Positions 1 to 11,707 of a stretch of DNA of 64,000 bases are shown piece after piece. The notes under the pieces were generated by a model that saw only the letters and a list, made by a program, of their open reading frames with translations, ran no database searches and was not told the DNA's origin. The position numbers were made by a program, and so were the translations under genes. Location: the NCBI GenBank assembly GCA_028583605.1, contig CM053326.1, forward strand, positions 5,334,104-5,398,103. The letters run 5' to 3'. This stretch comes from Dastarcus helophoroides. Lineage: Eukaryota > Arthropoda > Insecta > Coleoptera > Bothrideridae. Within the stretch, counting starts at the first letter, position 1. Every line of letters starts with the position of its first letter.

Positions 1-1924
1 TTTTTTTATGTTTCAGTTTATAAACCGCTTAAACGTTTAATTAATTAGCAAAAATCGTTGATTCTTATCTTGGTACTATTTTGAATTATTGAGTTGTGTG
101 GAGTTTTATTCTTTCGCTTAGGTACTTTATTAATTTCTTTATTTCTATTTTTCTTCTATCTTACAATTAGATAAACTATCAAGAGTTATTGAATAGATGA
201 ATTTATTTTGAGCGAATTGTACTTACAATATATCCAGCTTCTGAAAATTAATTGGAAGGAACATGACTTTAGTTTTAGACTGATATTTATTGGAGCGAAC
301 AGGTGTATGTATCTCTTTATTGTTTAACTTTCCGTTCCAGTGTCTGCATTTATGCACAAAACAACCCACCCCACCGGTATGATTCAAATCCTCCGCCAGA
401 TATACTAATTACTGAAAATTTATTAGTCAACTTAATTTAAGCTACCTACTGGACAGATCAAGTTTCTTGAAATATATAGTTGTTTCAAATCAGTGTTCAA
501 GCTCGAAACAGATATTGGGAGAAACAATAAAATCTTAACGTAATAATAATTCGATAGAAAAGCTCTAAAAGATGGATGTATCAAAATAGGCTTAGGAGAT
601 GCGTCAAGAAAAAAGATATAGCTTATTGTATTGACAAGTTTTACCACTAATGTAGAAATAATTACTTACCTAATAAGTTTATTTTGCTCTAGCATTCTGA
701 TTTCTTTGAAATATGAACATGAAAATGAAATAGATCATAATGCATTATTCATTCAGATATTCACACTTATTTAATAATTAATGGAAAGTTTTATAAACAC
801 GTTTAAACCACTCAAAAATGATTAGGAATTTGTGTTTCATCAATATGCCTACTGAGCAGCATTATCGCTGGTTGGTACCTACATTGATTTCTAAAACAAT
901 GTCCAAAAACCACATCGAAGACGAGACATTTTAAAATGAGGCTGATGCTTATTTCAATTCACGCTATAATGCAATCCACAAGTCTTGCTTTGCTCTTGCT
1001 TAAGATTTGAAAATATAAAGTGTCTTGAGTTTACAAAGCATTGAGAAGAAAAACAATTTAAAGTTTGAAAGTAAAGCTGTTATGTTTTGAAAATTTACCT
1101 TAATACTTCTATTTAACGGAAAGCTACTTTGATGTTACGAACTTTGTTACGCGTGAAAAGTGCTTTTATGAAGCCATATTTATAACAAAATAATAATTTG
1201 TCTAAAGTTGCGTAATTTTTAACTGAAACAATCTCTTCATTGCGTTAGAGATATTTGTAATTCCTGTTATGTAATAGGTGACGAAGAATATAAGGCCACC
1301 TCATAATTAAGCGTAATAAATAGTGGGCCATAAATGATGTCCAATTTCATTGGTTAATTTATTTTGTTATTAGTGGATTTTTTTCACCAAATTATCACTT
1401 ACAATATAATAATGTATAAGTTTTTAGGCAATCAAGCTAAAGGTGCTGCAGCCACAATCAATTGGATTTCAAAAAATTTGTCAATTTCAATGTTTAGCAA
1501 AAGAACTAAGAATTTGTATCAACATAACTTAGATATGTACTAAACAGACCAACATTTTCTTGGTGTAACTTTTTTATGTGTTGAAATACTTCTATTACCC
1601 TTGGGAACAGTAATTTCGTTTTCTTAGATCTGGGACCTGTTTTCGACTAATTTTTGCTCTCTGAATCCAAAAATAATCTCAGTTTCTGTCTATTAAGTCA
1701 ATTTTTTGATCTACAGAATACCATTTCTTTGTCTTAAAAGTAATAAAAAAATGTGCATATAAAGGAAAAAGTAAATAAAAATAAAATTTATTAAATATAC
1801 TGCTTACAAATAATGCTCGTGTGCATCTTTACTGCATGCTTAATTGTTTTAGTACTAATAGTAAATTTTTTACAAAGCGCTAAAGGTAAAAATCAAGAGA
1901 AACATTTTTGAGTGCAGCTTTTTC
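1..1924. other. AT-rich sequence, no gene recognised
   Basis: Strongly AT-rich DNA with stop codons in all frames at short intervals. The longest open stretch (about 71 codons, minus strand near 432-647) has no recognisable motif and biased low-complexity composition. No terminal repeats or LTR-like structure were found. Confidence 0.6.
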
Positions 1925-2240
1925 TTGAATGGTTAATGTGTGGACGTTCTTGTCTGATTGACGCTCCAACAATAGTCAACCATCAATAATATAATTTACA
2001 TTTATTTGCATTTCATCTACCCTGATATCGTGACTCCATCACCTTTAAACCTTGATGGCTTACCTTGTTTATCACTGACTGCGCCAAAATTTTTCAGAAA
2101 GTCGACAAAATGGCTTTGTAGAAAGTCGAATTTGGTACTAATGTAGCAAATAGGCATTTTGAAGCTCCTCAAGAGTTGCTGGGTAATTTCAATATAATTC
2201 TGAGCAAAAAAATCAGTGTTTTTAAGTTCTGCCATTGTTT
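1925..2240 (-). pseudogene. Relic of a repetitive arthropod gene family
   Basis: A minus-strand open stretch of 72 codons starts near 2235 and ends at 2017. Its central part, about residues 15-60, carries an N-Y-x-E-I start, a stretch reading FLQSHFVDF, and FGAVSDKQG. From memory this matches a repetitive, functionally unnamed protein family common in arthropods and Hydra, in which the equivalent block reads roughly FLHSHLDFFP followed by a G-x-x-SDE-G motif. Similarity appears to continue past the stop in two broken pieces down to about 1925. No start context, splice sites or neighbouring exons were seen, so I read it as a truncated copy rather than a working gene. The function of the parent family is unknown to me, and the assignment rests only on motif memory. 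Confidence 0.4.
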
Positions 2241-2299
2241 CGATGGAAGGTTCATTTTTGTGAGCTACCGAATCTTTGAACCATGAAACTGGTCTTTAT

Positions 2300-3976
2300 C
2301 TTTTTAATTAATAGCCTAGGAAATAATACAATGGATCGGGGTCTCTATACAATTGGCTACGCAGATGATATAACCATTCTGCTTTCAGGTAAACACGAGG
2401 AAGTACTCTTCAAGTTAATGCAAGACGCCTTATATATAGTCGAGAAATGGTGCAAAGAACATTCCCTAGCAGCAAATCCTGCAAAGACGGAAATGGTTCT
2501 TTTCACAAATAAAAGGAAATTAGCGCGACTAAAATTTCCCAAACTCATGGGAACCCAACTCGGGTTGTCAAATCGAGTGAAATACCTTGGTATTGAACTT
2601 GACAGCAAACTGAGCTGGAAGTACCACATTGAAAATAAATTAAACAAAGCTTACAAGATCTTCTGGCAATGCCGTGGGGCCATCGGGAGGTCTTGGGAGT
2701 TATCCCCTAAGATGACCTTTTGGCTATACACGGCAGTCATCAGACCAATTGTAAGCTACGGAGTTATAGTTTGGTGGCCAAAGACCAAGTGCACCACTAT
2801 AAAACAAAAGCTAAATCACATCCAGAGACTAGCGTGTCTGGCAGTGATAGGAGCAATGAAATCCACTCCAACAGCAGCAATGCGGGCGATCTTGTGCCTG
2901 CCACCTCTCGACATATTTCTTGAGGGGGCGGCACAGGCTTCTGCTCTCCGTTTGCGAGCAGGAGGAATGTGGAATACGGTAGGTGAAATGGTGGGTCACC
3001 GGCGCATAATGGAGGAGGCACTACAAAAGGTACATATTCTGGATGCGCCGATGGACCATCTACTGGTGAAATATAACTTCACAAAATCCTACCGTAGAAA
3101 AATGGAGGAAGTACAAGCAAGGATACCAGACGTAAGTATATACACGGATGGATCGAAAACAAATACGGGCACTGGAACAGGAATCTTCTCGGAAGACCTG
3201 AACCTAAGTGTAAGTATTAAGCTAGATAAATACTCAACAATCTTTCAAGCGGAGATGTTGGGAATTTTATATAGCGCCGAATAAATGACGCAACTGAACA
3301 TTACAGGAAAATATATCCAAATAAAGACGGACAGCCAGGCAGCCCTTAAGGCCCTGAGGAATGTGAAAGCAAACTCAGTGCTGGTATGGAATTGCCACCT
3401 AGCTCTAGAACGTCTATCACAAGAGAATGCAATTGATCTAATATGGATCAAAGGACATTCTGGGAAAGAGGGAAACGAACGCGCTGACAAACTGGCGAGG
3501 AAGGGTTCGGAGGGACAATTCGTTGGACCAGAACCAACCCTTCCCCTGGCAAGATCAACCGTAAGATCCCTACTTAACGAAGAAACTTATCGTAAACACA
3601 AAGCCTTATGGGAATCAATAACAACATGCCGACAAACTCACGCATTCATTAGAATGCCGTGCAGGGAAAGGGGGAAAGGGCAAAACTATTCCTACAACTC
3701 TCAAGGAATAATCTCAGGAAACTTGTAGGGATATGGACAGGTCACTGTCGATTAAACAAACACCTCCACAGAATGGGAATCATAAACGACCCGAGCTGCA
3801 GAGGGTGCTTAGAATAAGATGAGAGTGTCGAGTACGTGATGTGTCACTGTTCGGCACTAGTATCAATCAGAGGATCCACGCTGGGGGACTTCTGGCCTAG
3901 TGTGGCCAGTTTGAGAGAGGCACATCCAAGGGACGTTCTTCAGTTTCTCAACAAGGTTGGGTGGCTGAATGAATGA
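2300..3976 (+). pseudogene. Non-LTR retrotransposon pol, 3' half (RT palm to RNase H)
   Basis: This is the back half of a reverse transcriptase-RNase H polyprotein. It enters just before the catalytic YADD box (residues GYADDITILLSG, near 2360) and runs through the thumb. An RNase H domain follows: YTDGSKT (first Asp) near 3150, an E-x-L-GI block near 3250, KTDSQAALKAL near 3325 and IKGHSGKEGNERADKLA (His, Asp) near 3450. A C-terminal Cys/His region ends in VGWLNE and a stop at 3976. RNase H placement points to the I/Loa/R1 side of the non-LTR tree rather than CR1. Breaks: an in-frame TAA at 3282-3284, a frameshift near 3670 in a G/A-rich run, and a TAA near 3819. The 5' part (endonuclease, RT fingers) is absent, the usual mark of 5' truncation during target-primed integration. 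About 100 bp of 3' UTR-like sequence follow to roughly 4080. Confidence 0.85.
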
Positions 3977-4085
3977 CCAAGGACACCTCAATCACGGGGA
4001 TAGCACAATGGGCCCGGAAAGGGTGGCCTAACTGCTGGCCTAAATTTTTAGGCAACCCACAACGAATCCAGAATCCAGAATACAA

Positions 4086-5050
4086 TGGATACCTAAAACA
4101 GTATGCTTCAATTGACTTAGCTAAAGCTTTTGTTAAAATAATTTGCTAAAACAAACTTCTTTATAAAGGTCAGCTTTTTATACAGAGAACAAAATATCAG
4201 TTTCCCTCTGTTGATAAGTGCTGGTGTAAATGGTTTAAATCCCCATATTTCAGTTCATATCATGCGAGCCAATTCGACTGCATCCAATGGTTCTCACGAG
4301 CTCTGTTATTTCACATACACAAAAAAGAGAAATATTTGATATATCCGCGATGCTGGCGAAGGTAAAAGCAGAAAGGTTAATACAGATAATCCATTGGCGC
4401 ATGTGATATTCTAACAAATCAGTGACTCTTTTTATACCTTCATAGTGTTCACACAAACAAGCTGAGTGATCCATTATGACATGAATTTCCTTTGTGGGGG
4501 GGGGATACTTCAATCTCCACTTTAAGTTACCGATAAAAAATCCAATTCAGATGTGTCTCTGGCAGAAATTCGTAACACTTCTATTAATCTTTGTATGTTA
4601 TAATTTTACACAACTCCATAATCACTAAATTCATTTTGAAAAAATTTTTAAAAATGCGCTTTCTATTGATCAATGGATACTCACATAAGATGTAGGAAAA
4701 AAACTAGACATGGTGGGAAATAATTACCGACAGTTTTGAAATCTCCATGGCTATTTAACTCTAAGTTAGCTCAAAAAACGAACACAACAGAAATTATATT
4801 CCATTATATTCCAAATTGTTCCCCAGTGTTATAGTCAATTTTATGACCATTGAAGTCATGCATAATTTTGGTGGTCTCTGGTTATCCTCAAAAATTGAAA
4901 TAAAAAACTTCTGCCCTGAAACCAAGAAATTGAACTAAAATACAAGTTTTGTATTTCAGTTCCTGCATAATAATATTCTACTGCAAATTTCGCTAATCCT
5001 ACTTCCACATTACACTTGACAATGCATTTTACAGACGTTCTTTTAATAGC
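4086..5050. other. AT-rich sequence, no gene recognised
   Basis: An 87-codon minus-strand open stretch (4250-4513) has no motif I recognise and no splice context. A run of ten G sits near 4496-4505. The segment near 4870-4900 (tggtctctggtta...) resembles a segment near 5583, suggesting an old local duplication linked to the inverted-repeat element that follows. Confidence 0.5.
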
Positions 5051-5671
5051 AAATTGCTTTTTTTAACACTATTATAGAAACTTCATATTCTATTGTCTTT
5101 GTTGTGTTTTTTAATCTGCAAGATTTGTATTTTAATTTATTTAAAACCTGGCGTATCAGAAATGTAATCTGTGTTGAAGATTTTTATGAACATTTAGGGG
5201 TTTTCTTGTAACCTTCTAAGAGACAGTATACGCTGCAACACGTTTGGAAAGGCAAATTCTACACTCGTGAAACCGTAACCCTCGCCTGGGTTTCGGGCTA
5301 CAAACTTCTCGATTGTGTGGAATATGCGCCATTCCATAACTTGTGGTGATATATATCATTCAATAATTCGTAGAATTTTGCCAGTGCCTGAAAAATTAAC
5401 TGAATTTTACACGTTTTGGAGTACAATCTCGATATATACTTCTACTTTTACGGATTTTGGTTAATCAATGCATTTTCTCTCTCCGGTAACCTCCATCGTT
5501 CTATTTAATTTTTCTAACAAGTGGGATACACCGCTTATACACCAATTCTGTTGGAAAACTACTTTCTTTTGGTAAAAGGGCCTGGTCTTTGGTTCATCTT
5601 TAAAAATTGCGTAAGAAGGTCTTGTTGTGCTTTTTAATCTTTCTTGGTTTCAGGAGACAAGGTTTGTATAT

Positions 5672-6028
5672 TGTTGACCGTTATTGTTTCGAATAATTAA
5701 ACGCGTGAATTGTAAAACACTTTATTTTTAAACTAAACTGAACTCGGAATACTACAATTGCAACTCACCAACTTATTATTTGACTTCTAACTACCAACTA
5801 ACGAACTGACTGCACTAACTAACTGACTAATTCAGGGGAAAGGCGACCGCCTTATATAGTTTTCGCTTCTGGGTTCTATAAAAATCCAGCAGATAAGGCT
5901 TATTGTTTGCCAAAATTTCTGGAACGCTTATCTGCCGTTTGCTTCATTATCGCGGCCGATTTCCCTTATCAGATATTTCCGGAAAATTATCTTACATAGT
6001 AAATTCTATAATTTACATTTCGTTACAA
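5672..6028 (-). mobile_element. Solo LTR of a Ty3/Gypsy-like element (copy 1)
   Basis: Read on the minus strand it begins TGTAACGAAATG and ends in GGTCAACA, giving TG...CA ends. It contains a TATA-like ACTATATAAGG box, a run of imperfect AGTTAGTCAGTTAGT repeats just downstream, and an AATAAAGTG polyadenylation signal. It is flanked on both sides by ATAT (5668-5671 and 6029-6032), a 4-bp target duplication typical of Gypsy-group integrases. No internal region is attached, so it is a recombined solo LTR. Confidence 0.8.
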
Positions 6029-6032
6029 TATT

Positions 6033-6977
6033 AATTTTTGGCTATAAATGGCCTATTAACAGTTTTTCCAGTTCAAAGTTGTTTTTCTTCCAAAAGTATT
6101 TTAAATACCATCATATTCGCCCTCTGAAACTGATAAGATGATTAGCATTTTAAATCAATCTTAACAAGGTAATAAATCAATTATTTTATAGATAGTTATG
6201 TTACATATTGTTTTCACTGTTACTCGTTTATAGAATATGACTTCTTCCATTAAAATTTTGTTTTTGTGTACCACTTCAAGAAAATTATAATAAAACTGAT
6301 AAAAGTAGTAGTATTTGTAAAAGTAAAGAAATATTGTACCCAACAAATTTTAGGGTTTTCAATTCATATCTAAATTATTTTATGGAAATACTTGAGTTTT
6401 TTTGCGAAACACTCATAATGACAAAATTTTTGAAAGCAGTTGCATAAAAATTGATTCTAACGGTGATATTTTTAACTAACAACCTAAAAGCTTATGCATT
6501 ATTGTATGTTTGGTAAAAATTTATTAAAAAAATTTCCACTACTAACACTATCAAGAAAAATAAAATATTAACATTATTTGGCACAGCGTGCAGCATCTAA
6601 AAATTGCTCAAATTCAAATCAATTTTACATGTGTTATAAAAAGTTTACGTGGACATAAATAAAATAATCATTAAAAAATAATTATTTTAAAATTGTTTTT
6701 TAATTTTTTCTTGAAATCTCGAACTTGAACTCGAAAATTTACTTAAAATTATGCCTTAATTCAAAAAATCTCAGGTTTACCTACATTAAATTCGAAACTT
6801 TGTTTTTTCTTGGTTAATTAATTAATTATCTAAGAAATGACAAGTTTTATAGCGTAAAGTCAAGTTTTTGGCATTTCTCGATAATGGAGTACTTTAAGAA
6901 CAATTCATTTACCAAAATAGTTATTCATTATACAAAGGATACAGATAATAGAATATGTATTTATGTACCGACACGAA
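6033..6977. other. AT-rich interior of the inverted-repeat element
   Basis: Very AT-rich, no coding stretch or terminal repeat recognised. Confidence 0.5.
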
Positions 6978-7738
6978 GCGGAGGAAAACAATACATCGAG
7001 GGCTAAAATCTAAGGTTCTTTTCCCGTGTATAACACACTAATTTTTCCTCACGGAAAAAACGACGTTCAATATTGAAAAAAAATACATTTCATTCAGAAA
7101 ATTGATCGTTGTGAAATTTGAAGTTTAGATATGCATCACTAAGAAAGTTTTTGAAGCAACCAAATGTCAAATCATGTCAAATCAGTTGTGATTGATTTTA
7201 AAATTTTAAAATTAGGGAAATGTAATTTTTGTGTAATAAAATATTTTTTTCTGTGGCGGGAAAACAGTTTGAAATTTTATGTGTCTTGACAGTTTAAAAA
7301 GTGTGATTTTTCATAAATGTCACTTTTCACGGAAAAAAATATTTTTCTCGGATATGTAAGTATATGTAAAAACGCGGGAAGATTTCATTTTTGAAGAGGA
7401 GGCTTCCTTAGTAACGCAGATCTAAACTTTAAATTTTGACATTAATTGATTTTCTGATTGTAAAATGTTTTTTTTATCAATATTATATCGGCGGTTTTTT
7501 CTTCATAGAAAAAAAATAGTGTATTGTACACAAGAAAAAAAATAGATATTAGCTCTCGTGGTATTGTTTCAAACACAGCTCGAGTTAAAATCTATTATTT
7601 TTTCCTTGTACAATAAATAACTATTAAAATTAAATTTCTTTGCATATCGGAAACAAAATATTTTTCTCCCAGGGAGAAAAGTGACATTCATTAACAGTCA
7701 CATTTTATAAAATATCAAGTCACGTAAAATTTCAAACT
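6978..7738. repeat. Layered palindrome (multiple interleaved inverted repeats)
   Basis: Two inverted pairs interleave. Pair X joins 6978-7129 with 7421-7575 (landmarks: CAATACATCGAGGGCTAA against its complement near 7540-7565, and AATTGATCGTTGTGAAATTT near 7100 against its complement near 7430). Pair Y joins 7268-7366 with 7642-7738 (landmarks TTTGAAATTTTA, AAATGTCACTTTTC). A third partial X copy at 7573-7625 is again inverted relative to the second, giving a tight hairpin centred near 7565. No coding content was found. Confidence 0.65.
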
Positions 7739-8699
7739 TTTTTACCGTCATAAAACAGTATATTCTACCAGTTATGGAATGGCGCATATTCCACACGAGC
7801 AAAAAGTTTGCAATTCGAACCGCAGCCAGGGTTACGGTTTAGCGAGTGTGGCACACGAAGACTATACTTTCTCCAACAAGGTTAGAGAAAAACGTCTAAA
7901 TGTTCATAAAAATCTTCAAAATAGATTACAATTTTAAAATACGAGGCTACAAATATATACCTTAATTGTTTCATGTAAACATAGCAACAAAACCAAATTA
8001 CTTGATATCCTGCCCTAAAATGAACCTAGACAGTTTTTGATTCGTCAAAAGCCGCGCCGAAAATAATTATTCTAAACGGTGTGTAGAACTACGAGTATTC
8101 CGAATGGATCCTAAAATGATATTTGTTCCATCACTATTTTTAGTCATAGAATATGCAATTTTTATAATAGTGTTAGAGCAAAAGCTTTTCTTTTTTTCAT
8201 TTCGTAGAAATTGTTTTGTAAGTAATCACTAGAGACCGGATTTTAGGTAAAATCCTACCTTTTCACCTTTTTCAGCGCTTTTCGTATGGTATTACCTAAA
8301 TTTGAATTTTGCTTATTTTTTTACCTTTTTAGACATGATTTGGACCTATTTTTAAAAAGCTTTCTGCCTATTTATTCTTTTCTATGGGTTTGCCTTGAGT
8401 ACATTTACACTTCTAGAGGATTTAGGCAGAAATATGTATACATACATAAAAAACAAAAAATAAACTAACAAAATAGAAATTTAATCCATCGTAATAACAA
8501 GAAACTTCAAGAATACATTTCTGAGAACTGTACTTTTGTAACAATTACTCTTATGACCTAACCAGTCACCTATAAGTTTTGCCTGCTATTGAGACGAAGG
8601 ACAATTGAATAACGTTAATAACATTGTAATAAGTTGGTAGGTTAAATTATGTCATAGCAAACATTACTAAAAATATCATATATCAAAATTTTGACCTTA

Positions 8700-11160
8700 A
8701 ACTTGGATTGTTGGAATTTGGAATTTTAATGCAAAATTCTCAGAAAAGTGTACATTTAGAGTGGCCAAAGTCGTTTTAGAAGAAGTTTAGTTACGAGTGA
8801 GTTTAATCTTAAAAAAAAAGAAACTGCATTAATTAATAATCATTTCTAAAAATATCCACTCAGAAAATTGAACTTCCGAATAAAAAATGAAATATATTAA
8901 TTTTTAACACAGTTCCCTTTTAACACCCGAAATTTTCAGTTTTCAAAACTCTAAATTCTAAAAATAAGTTAGCATTTAGAATGGCTGTCTAAATATTGAG
9001 AAAAAAGAAGCCATAATTTCTGGAAAAGAAATTTTGAAATCAACTTTTTCAAAAAAAAGATACACTGCAAGGCAAGTTTAAATTAGGAATTTTATAAAAC
9101 AGTGACCACATTTGAAAAAGTTTGAATTAATTAATATCTATCAAAATTCAACATTTTCTAAAAATTTTTAAGTTTGGAGCAAAATTTAGAGAATAAACGT
9201 TGAGGTTTTTTAAAATCTTACTGTTTTCTTGTAATCCTCAGTGAAAATGTTTTAAAAATAGTTAAAATGTCGTGAGAGAAATATTTAACGAAATGAAAAT
9301 TATAAAATTTATTACGTAAGAAAATTTTCTAGAAAGATCTGACAAGGAAAAGCGGTCGCGACAATGAAGCAAACGGCAGATAAACGTTCCATAAATTTCG
9401 GCAACCGATAAGCCTTATCTGCTAGATTTTTCTAGAACCCGGAAGCGAAAACTATATAAGGCAGACGCCTTTCCCTCGAATTAGTTAGTCAGTTAGTCAG
9501 TGAAGTTACTTAATCAAGTTAGTTAGAAGTCAATGAAAAAGTTAGTTAAGTAAAGAGTGTTAGTGAGTTTAATTGCAACTGTAGTGTTCCGAGTTCAGTT
9601 TAGAAATAAAGTGTTTTCACGTGTTAATCATTCGAATCAATAGCGCGTAACAATATTTTGAAAAAGTCTGGATTTTGAGCCACTGCCAGTGCAAAGATTT
9701 TGAAAAAAGAATCTTAAGTTAATAATACCAGTTTTTTTTTCAAAATTTTGACTTTAAATTTGGCAATTTTAAACTCTAAAAATTGTAAAAATTTTATAAA
9801 TCAAGTTTTTCTTAAAATATAAGGTTCCAATGTCGTCATTAGAAATAAAAAATTTCTTAATATAAGTCGAAATTTGGTAACTTATATCGAAATTTTAATG
9901 TTGAATTTGAAACGTTAAACTTTTCTTCAAAGTTTTCACTTTGAAGTCGAAATTTTGAGAAAAAAGTCTACTCAATTTCGAGTTAAACTGGTTGTGAAAA
10001 AACTCCTGAATTTTAAATCCCGAAGTTTATATAGTCTCAGATTGTGTGTAAAACTCTAAACGCATAAAAGATTTTAGACAAAATTTATACAAGGAATTCC
10101 TAAAAAAATTATTAAAAAATATCTTCTCAAAATTATGGATTTAGGACAGATTTAGAAATTTTTTAAAGAGTGAAATATTCAAAATTTTATTTAAATACCG
10201 CAGTTAAACTTTGAATTTAAACAATTTATATAATTTGAAAAACATTATTACAAATTCCAAGTTTTTCTTGAAATTTCATGTTATATCTAAAAGATTGTAT
10301 AAATTTCGAGTTTTTCTTAAATTTTAAACTCTTATCCCAAATGGAAAGTTTAAGTTTTAAATTTTTAGATGACAAACTTCAACCTTTTTTATAAAATTTC
10401 AAACATAAGGTCAAAATTTGGAATAAAAAAAAGAAATTTTAACACAAGATTAAATTATTTAAAATAAATTATGAAAAATTCAAGGTTAACCCTAAAATGT
10501 TGGCTTTTTTTCGAATTTTCGACTTTAATCTCAAAACTTTAACTTTTTCATGTTAGCTCAAAATTTTGGAAAAAATTGAATATTTGAGTTAAAATTAAAA
10601 ATTACAAGGTTTAATGGTGAAAATTTCAGAATAAACTCGAAATTTTAAAAACATTCTAATTTGAAAATACATATGCTTCTTCCAAATATTCCAAATATAA
10701 CTTAAAATTGACTTTTTTCCTAAAATTTTGAGTGAACACCTCCTAATTTTGAGATGGTTTCTCAAAATTTCGACCTTAATTGCAAACTTTCGTCTTTTTT
10801 CTCAAGATACTAAACTTTAACCTGAAATGTTGGCCCTTTAATGTCGAAAGTTTTACCTTAATCTTGAAGATTTGACTTTTTTTTCGAAATATTTGATTCT
10901 ACAGCCGAAAACTGATGTTCTTTTAATTGGACTTTTAGCACATCAGAACTTTGATTATGTGAAGAAAACTCTTTCGAAGAATAACGTTAGTGTGGAGCAA
11001 ACTGCTATTGTTCCTAAAAGTCCAAAAATGTAATAATAAAAATTTTAAAATTTTTGAAATTGTAGATTCCGTCGAAGTATCTTTTACTAAAAATATAAGC
11101 TTTCAAATTATATTTTGTGAAAAATTCAATTTCAAACTTCAAATTTTAGGTTTATCCTAG
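8700..11160. repeat. Quasi-periodic AT-rich tract (AAATTT-GA-TTTTT motif)
   Basis: Apart from the solo LTR, the tract is a degenerate succession of units of very roughly 25-35 bp resembling AAATTTCGACTTTTTTCAA. Units are too diverged for a clean satellite. It resumes at 14929-15520 on the far side of the inserted transposon, and the same style of sequence occurs at 57330-57780 and 60360-61257 and more weakly at 34620-35060. Confidence 0.6.
9285..9652 (+). mobile_element. Solo LTR of the same Gypsy-like family (copy 2)
   Basis: Aligns over its whole length with the inverse of the LTR at 5672-6028. It has the same GCAAACGGCAGATAA and AAGCCTTATCTGCTAGA-type upstream block, the TATA-like box ACTATATAAGG, AGTTAGTCAGTTAGTCAG repeats and AATAAAGTGTTTTCACG near its end. 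It terminates GCGTAACA. The first bases are mutated (TTAACG for TGTAACG). ATAT lies on both sides (9281-9284, 9653-9656). It is inserted in the AT-rich interior of the large hAT-type element and is therefore younger than it. Confidence 0.8.
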
Positions 11161-11170
11161 ACATGTTCAT

Positions 11171-11567
11171 TAGGGTGGTCCTTATTTAGAAAATGTTCGA
11201 ATTTTTTTCCACGATAGTCCTAAATCGGTTCCAAATATATAAAAAAAAATTCATGCCAAGTTATAGCTCTTAATTTTAATAGCAACCCGGCCCCCCCGAT
11301 AGCCAAAGTTTTAAATGCAAATAACATAGGAAAAGTTCTGTTAATACTTTGGAATTTTTTATCCCATAAACCAATAAACATATCATGTCGACAAAAGACT
11401 ATTTTTATAGAAAATTTACCGCTCTACAAAAAAGGTCTCTTGTGATTTTTGGCTAACTTGACTGGTTTAAAAGTTATTCGAGGTTAAAATAAAAGTTCTA
11501 GTCAATCTAATGGTTTTTTTCGTTTTTATCGTCATTTTATGATTCAAAAATGAAAAAAGAGTTATAA
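11171..11567 (+). repeat. Left terminal inverted repeat of the hAT-like transposon
   Basis: Matches the inverse of 14524-14920 almost base for base. Shared landmarks include CATATCATGTCGACA, a run of G/C reading CCGGCCCCCCCGATAGCC on this side, and TTACCGCTCTACAAAAAAGG. Only scattered substitutions and one or two small indels separate the arms. Confidence 0.85.
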
Positions 11568-11707
11568 TTTATATTTCAAACAAATTTTCTTACCTTGACG
11601 TATGCTCTGAAAGAAAAGTATTAATGAATTGAAAAAATTTATTATTAAAATTTCAATGACTTGAAAGAAAATACCAATATTATCATTTTTTTTTTAATCA
11701 CATACTT

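Larger units (their letters stand above)
5055..8200. repeat. Old inverted-repeat element with diverged arms
   Basis: The left arm (about 5055-5385) and right arm (about 7745-8200) are inverted copies. Shared landmarks in order are AACACTATTATA, GAAGATTTTTATGAACATTT, the block ACCGTAACCCT-GCCTG and GGAATATGCGCCATTCC. The arms differ by many substitutions and by indels of well over 100 bp, so the element is old. No transposase remnant was found between them. A solo LTR and a layered palindrome occupy the interior. A further single copy of the conserved block lies at 45050-45155, showing that this is a dispersed family. Exact ends and target duplication are not resolved. Confidence 0.55.

Noticed and set aside
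4250..4513. Small host gene on the minus strand
   Set aside because: 87 codons without recognisable domain, splice context or flanking exons.
8286..8468. 60-codon Phe-rich open frame
   Set aside because: Lies in the subterminal repeat region of the outer hAT-type element and reflects its T-rich composition.
5055..9652. A single large inverted duplication joining the two solo LTRs and the two inverted arms
   Set aside because: The order of LTR and arm is not mirrored between the two sides, so the LTRs are independent insertions.
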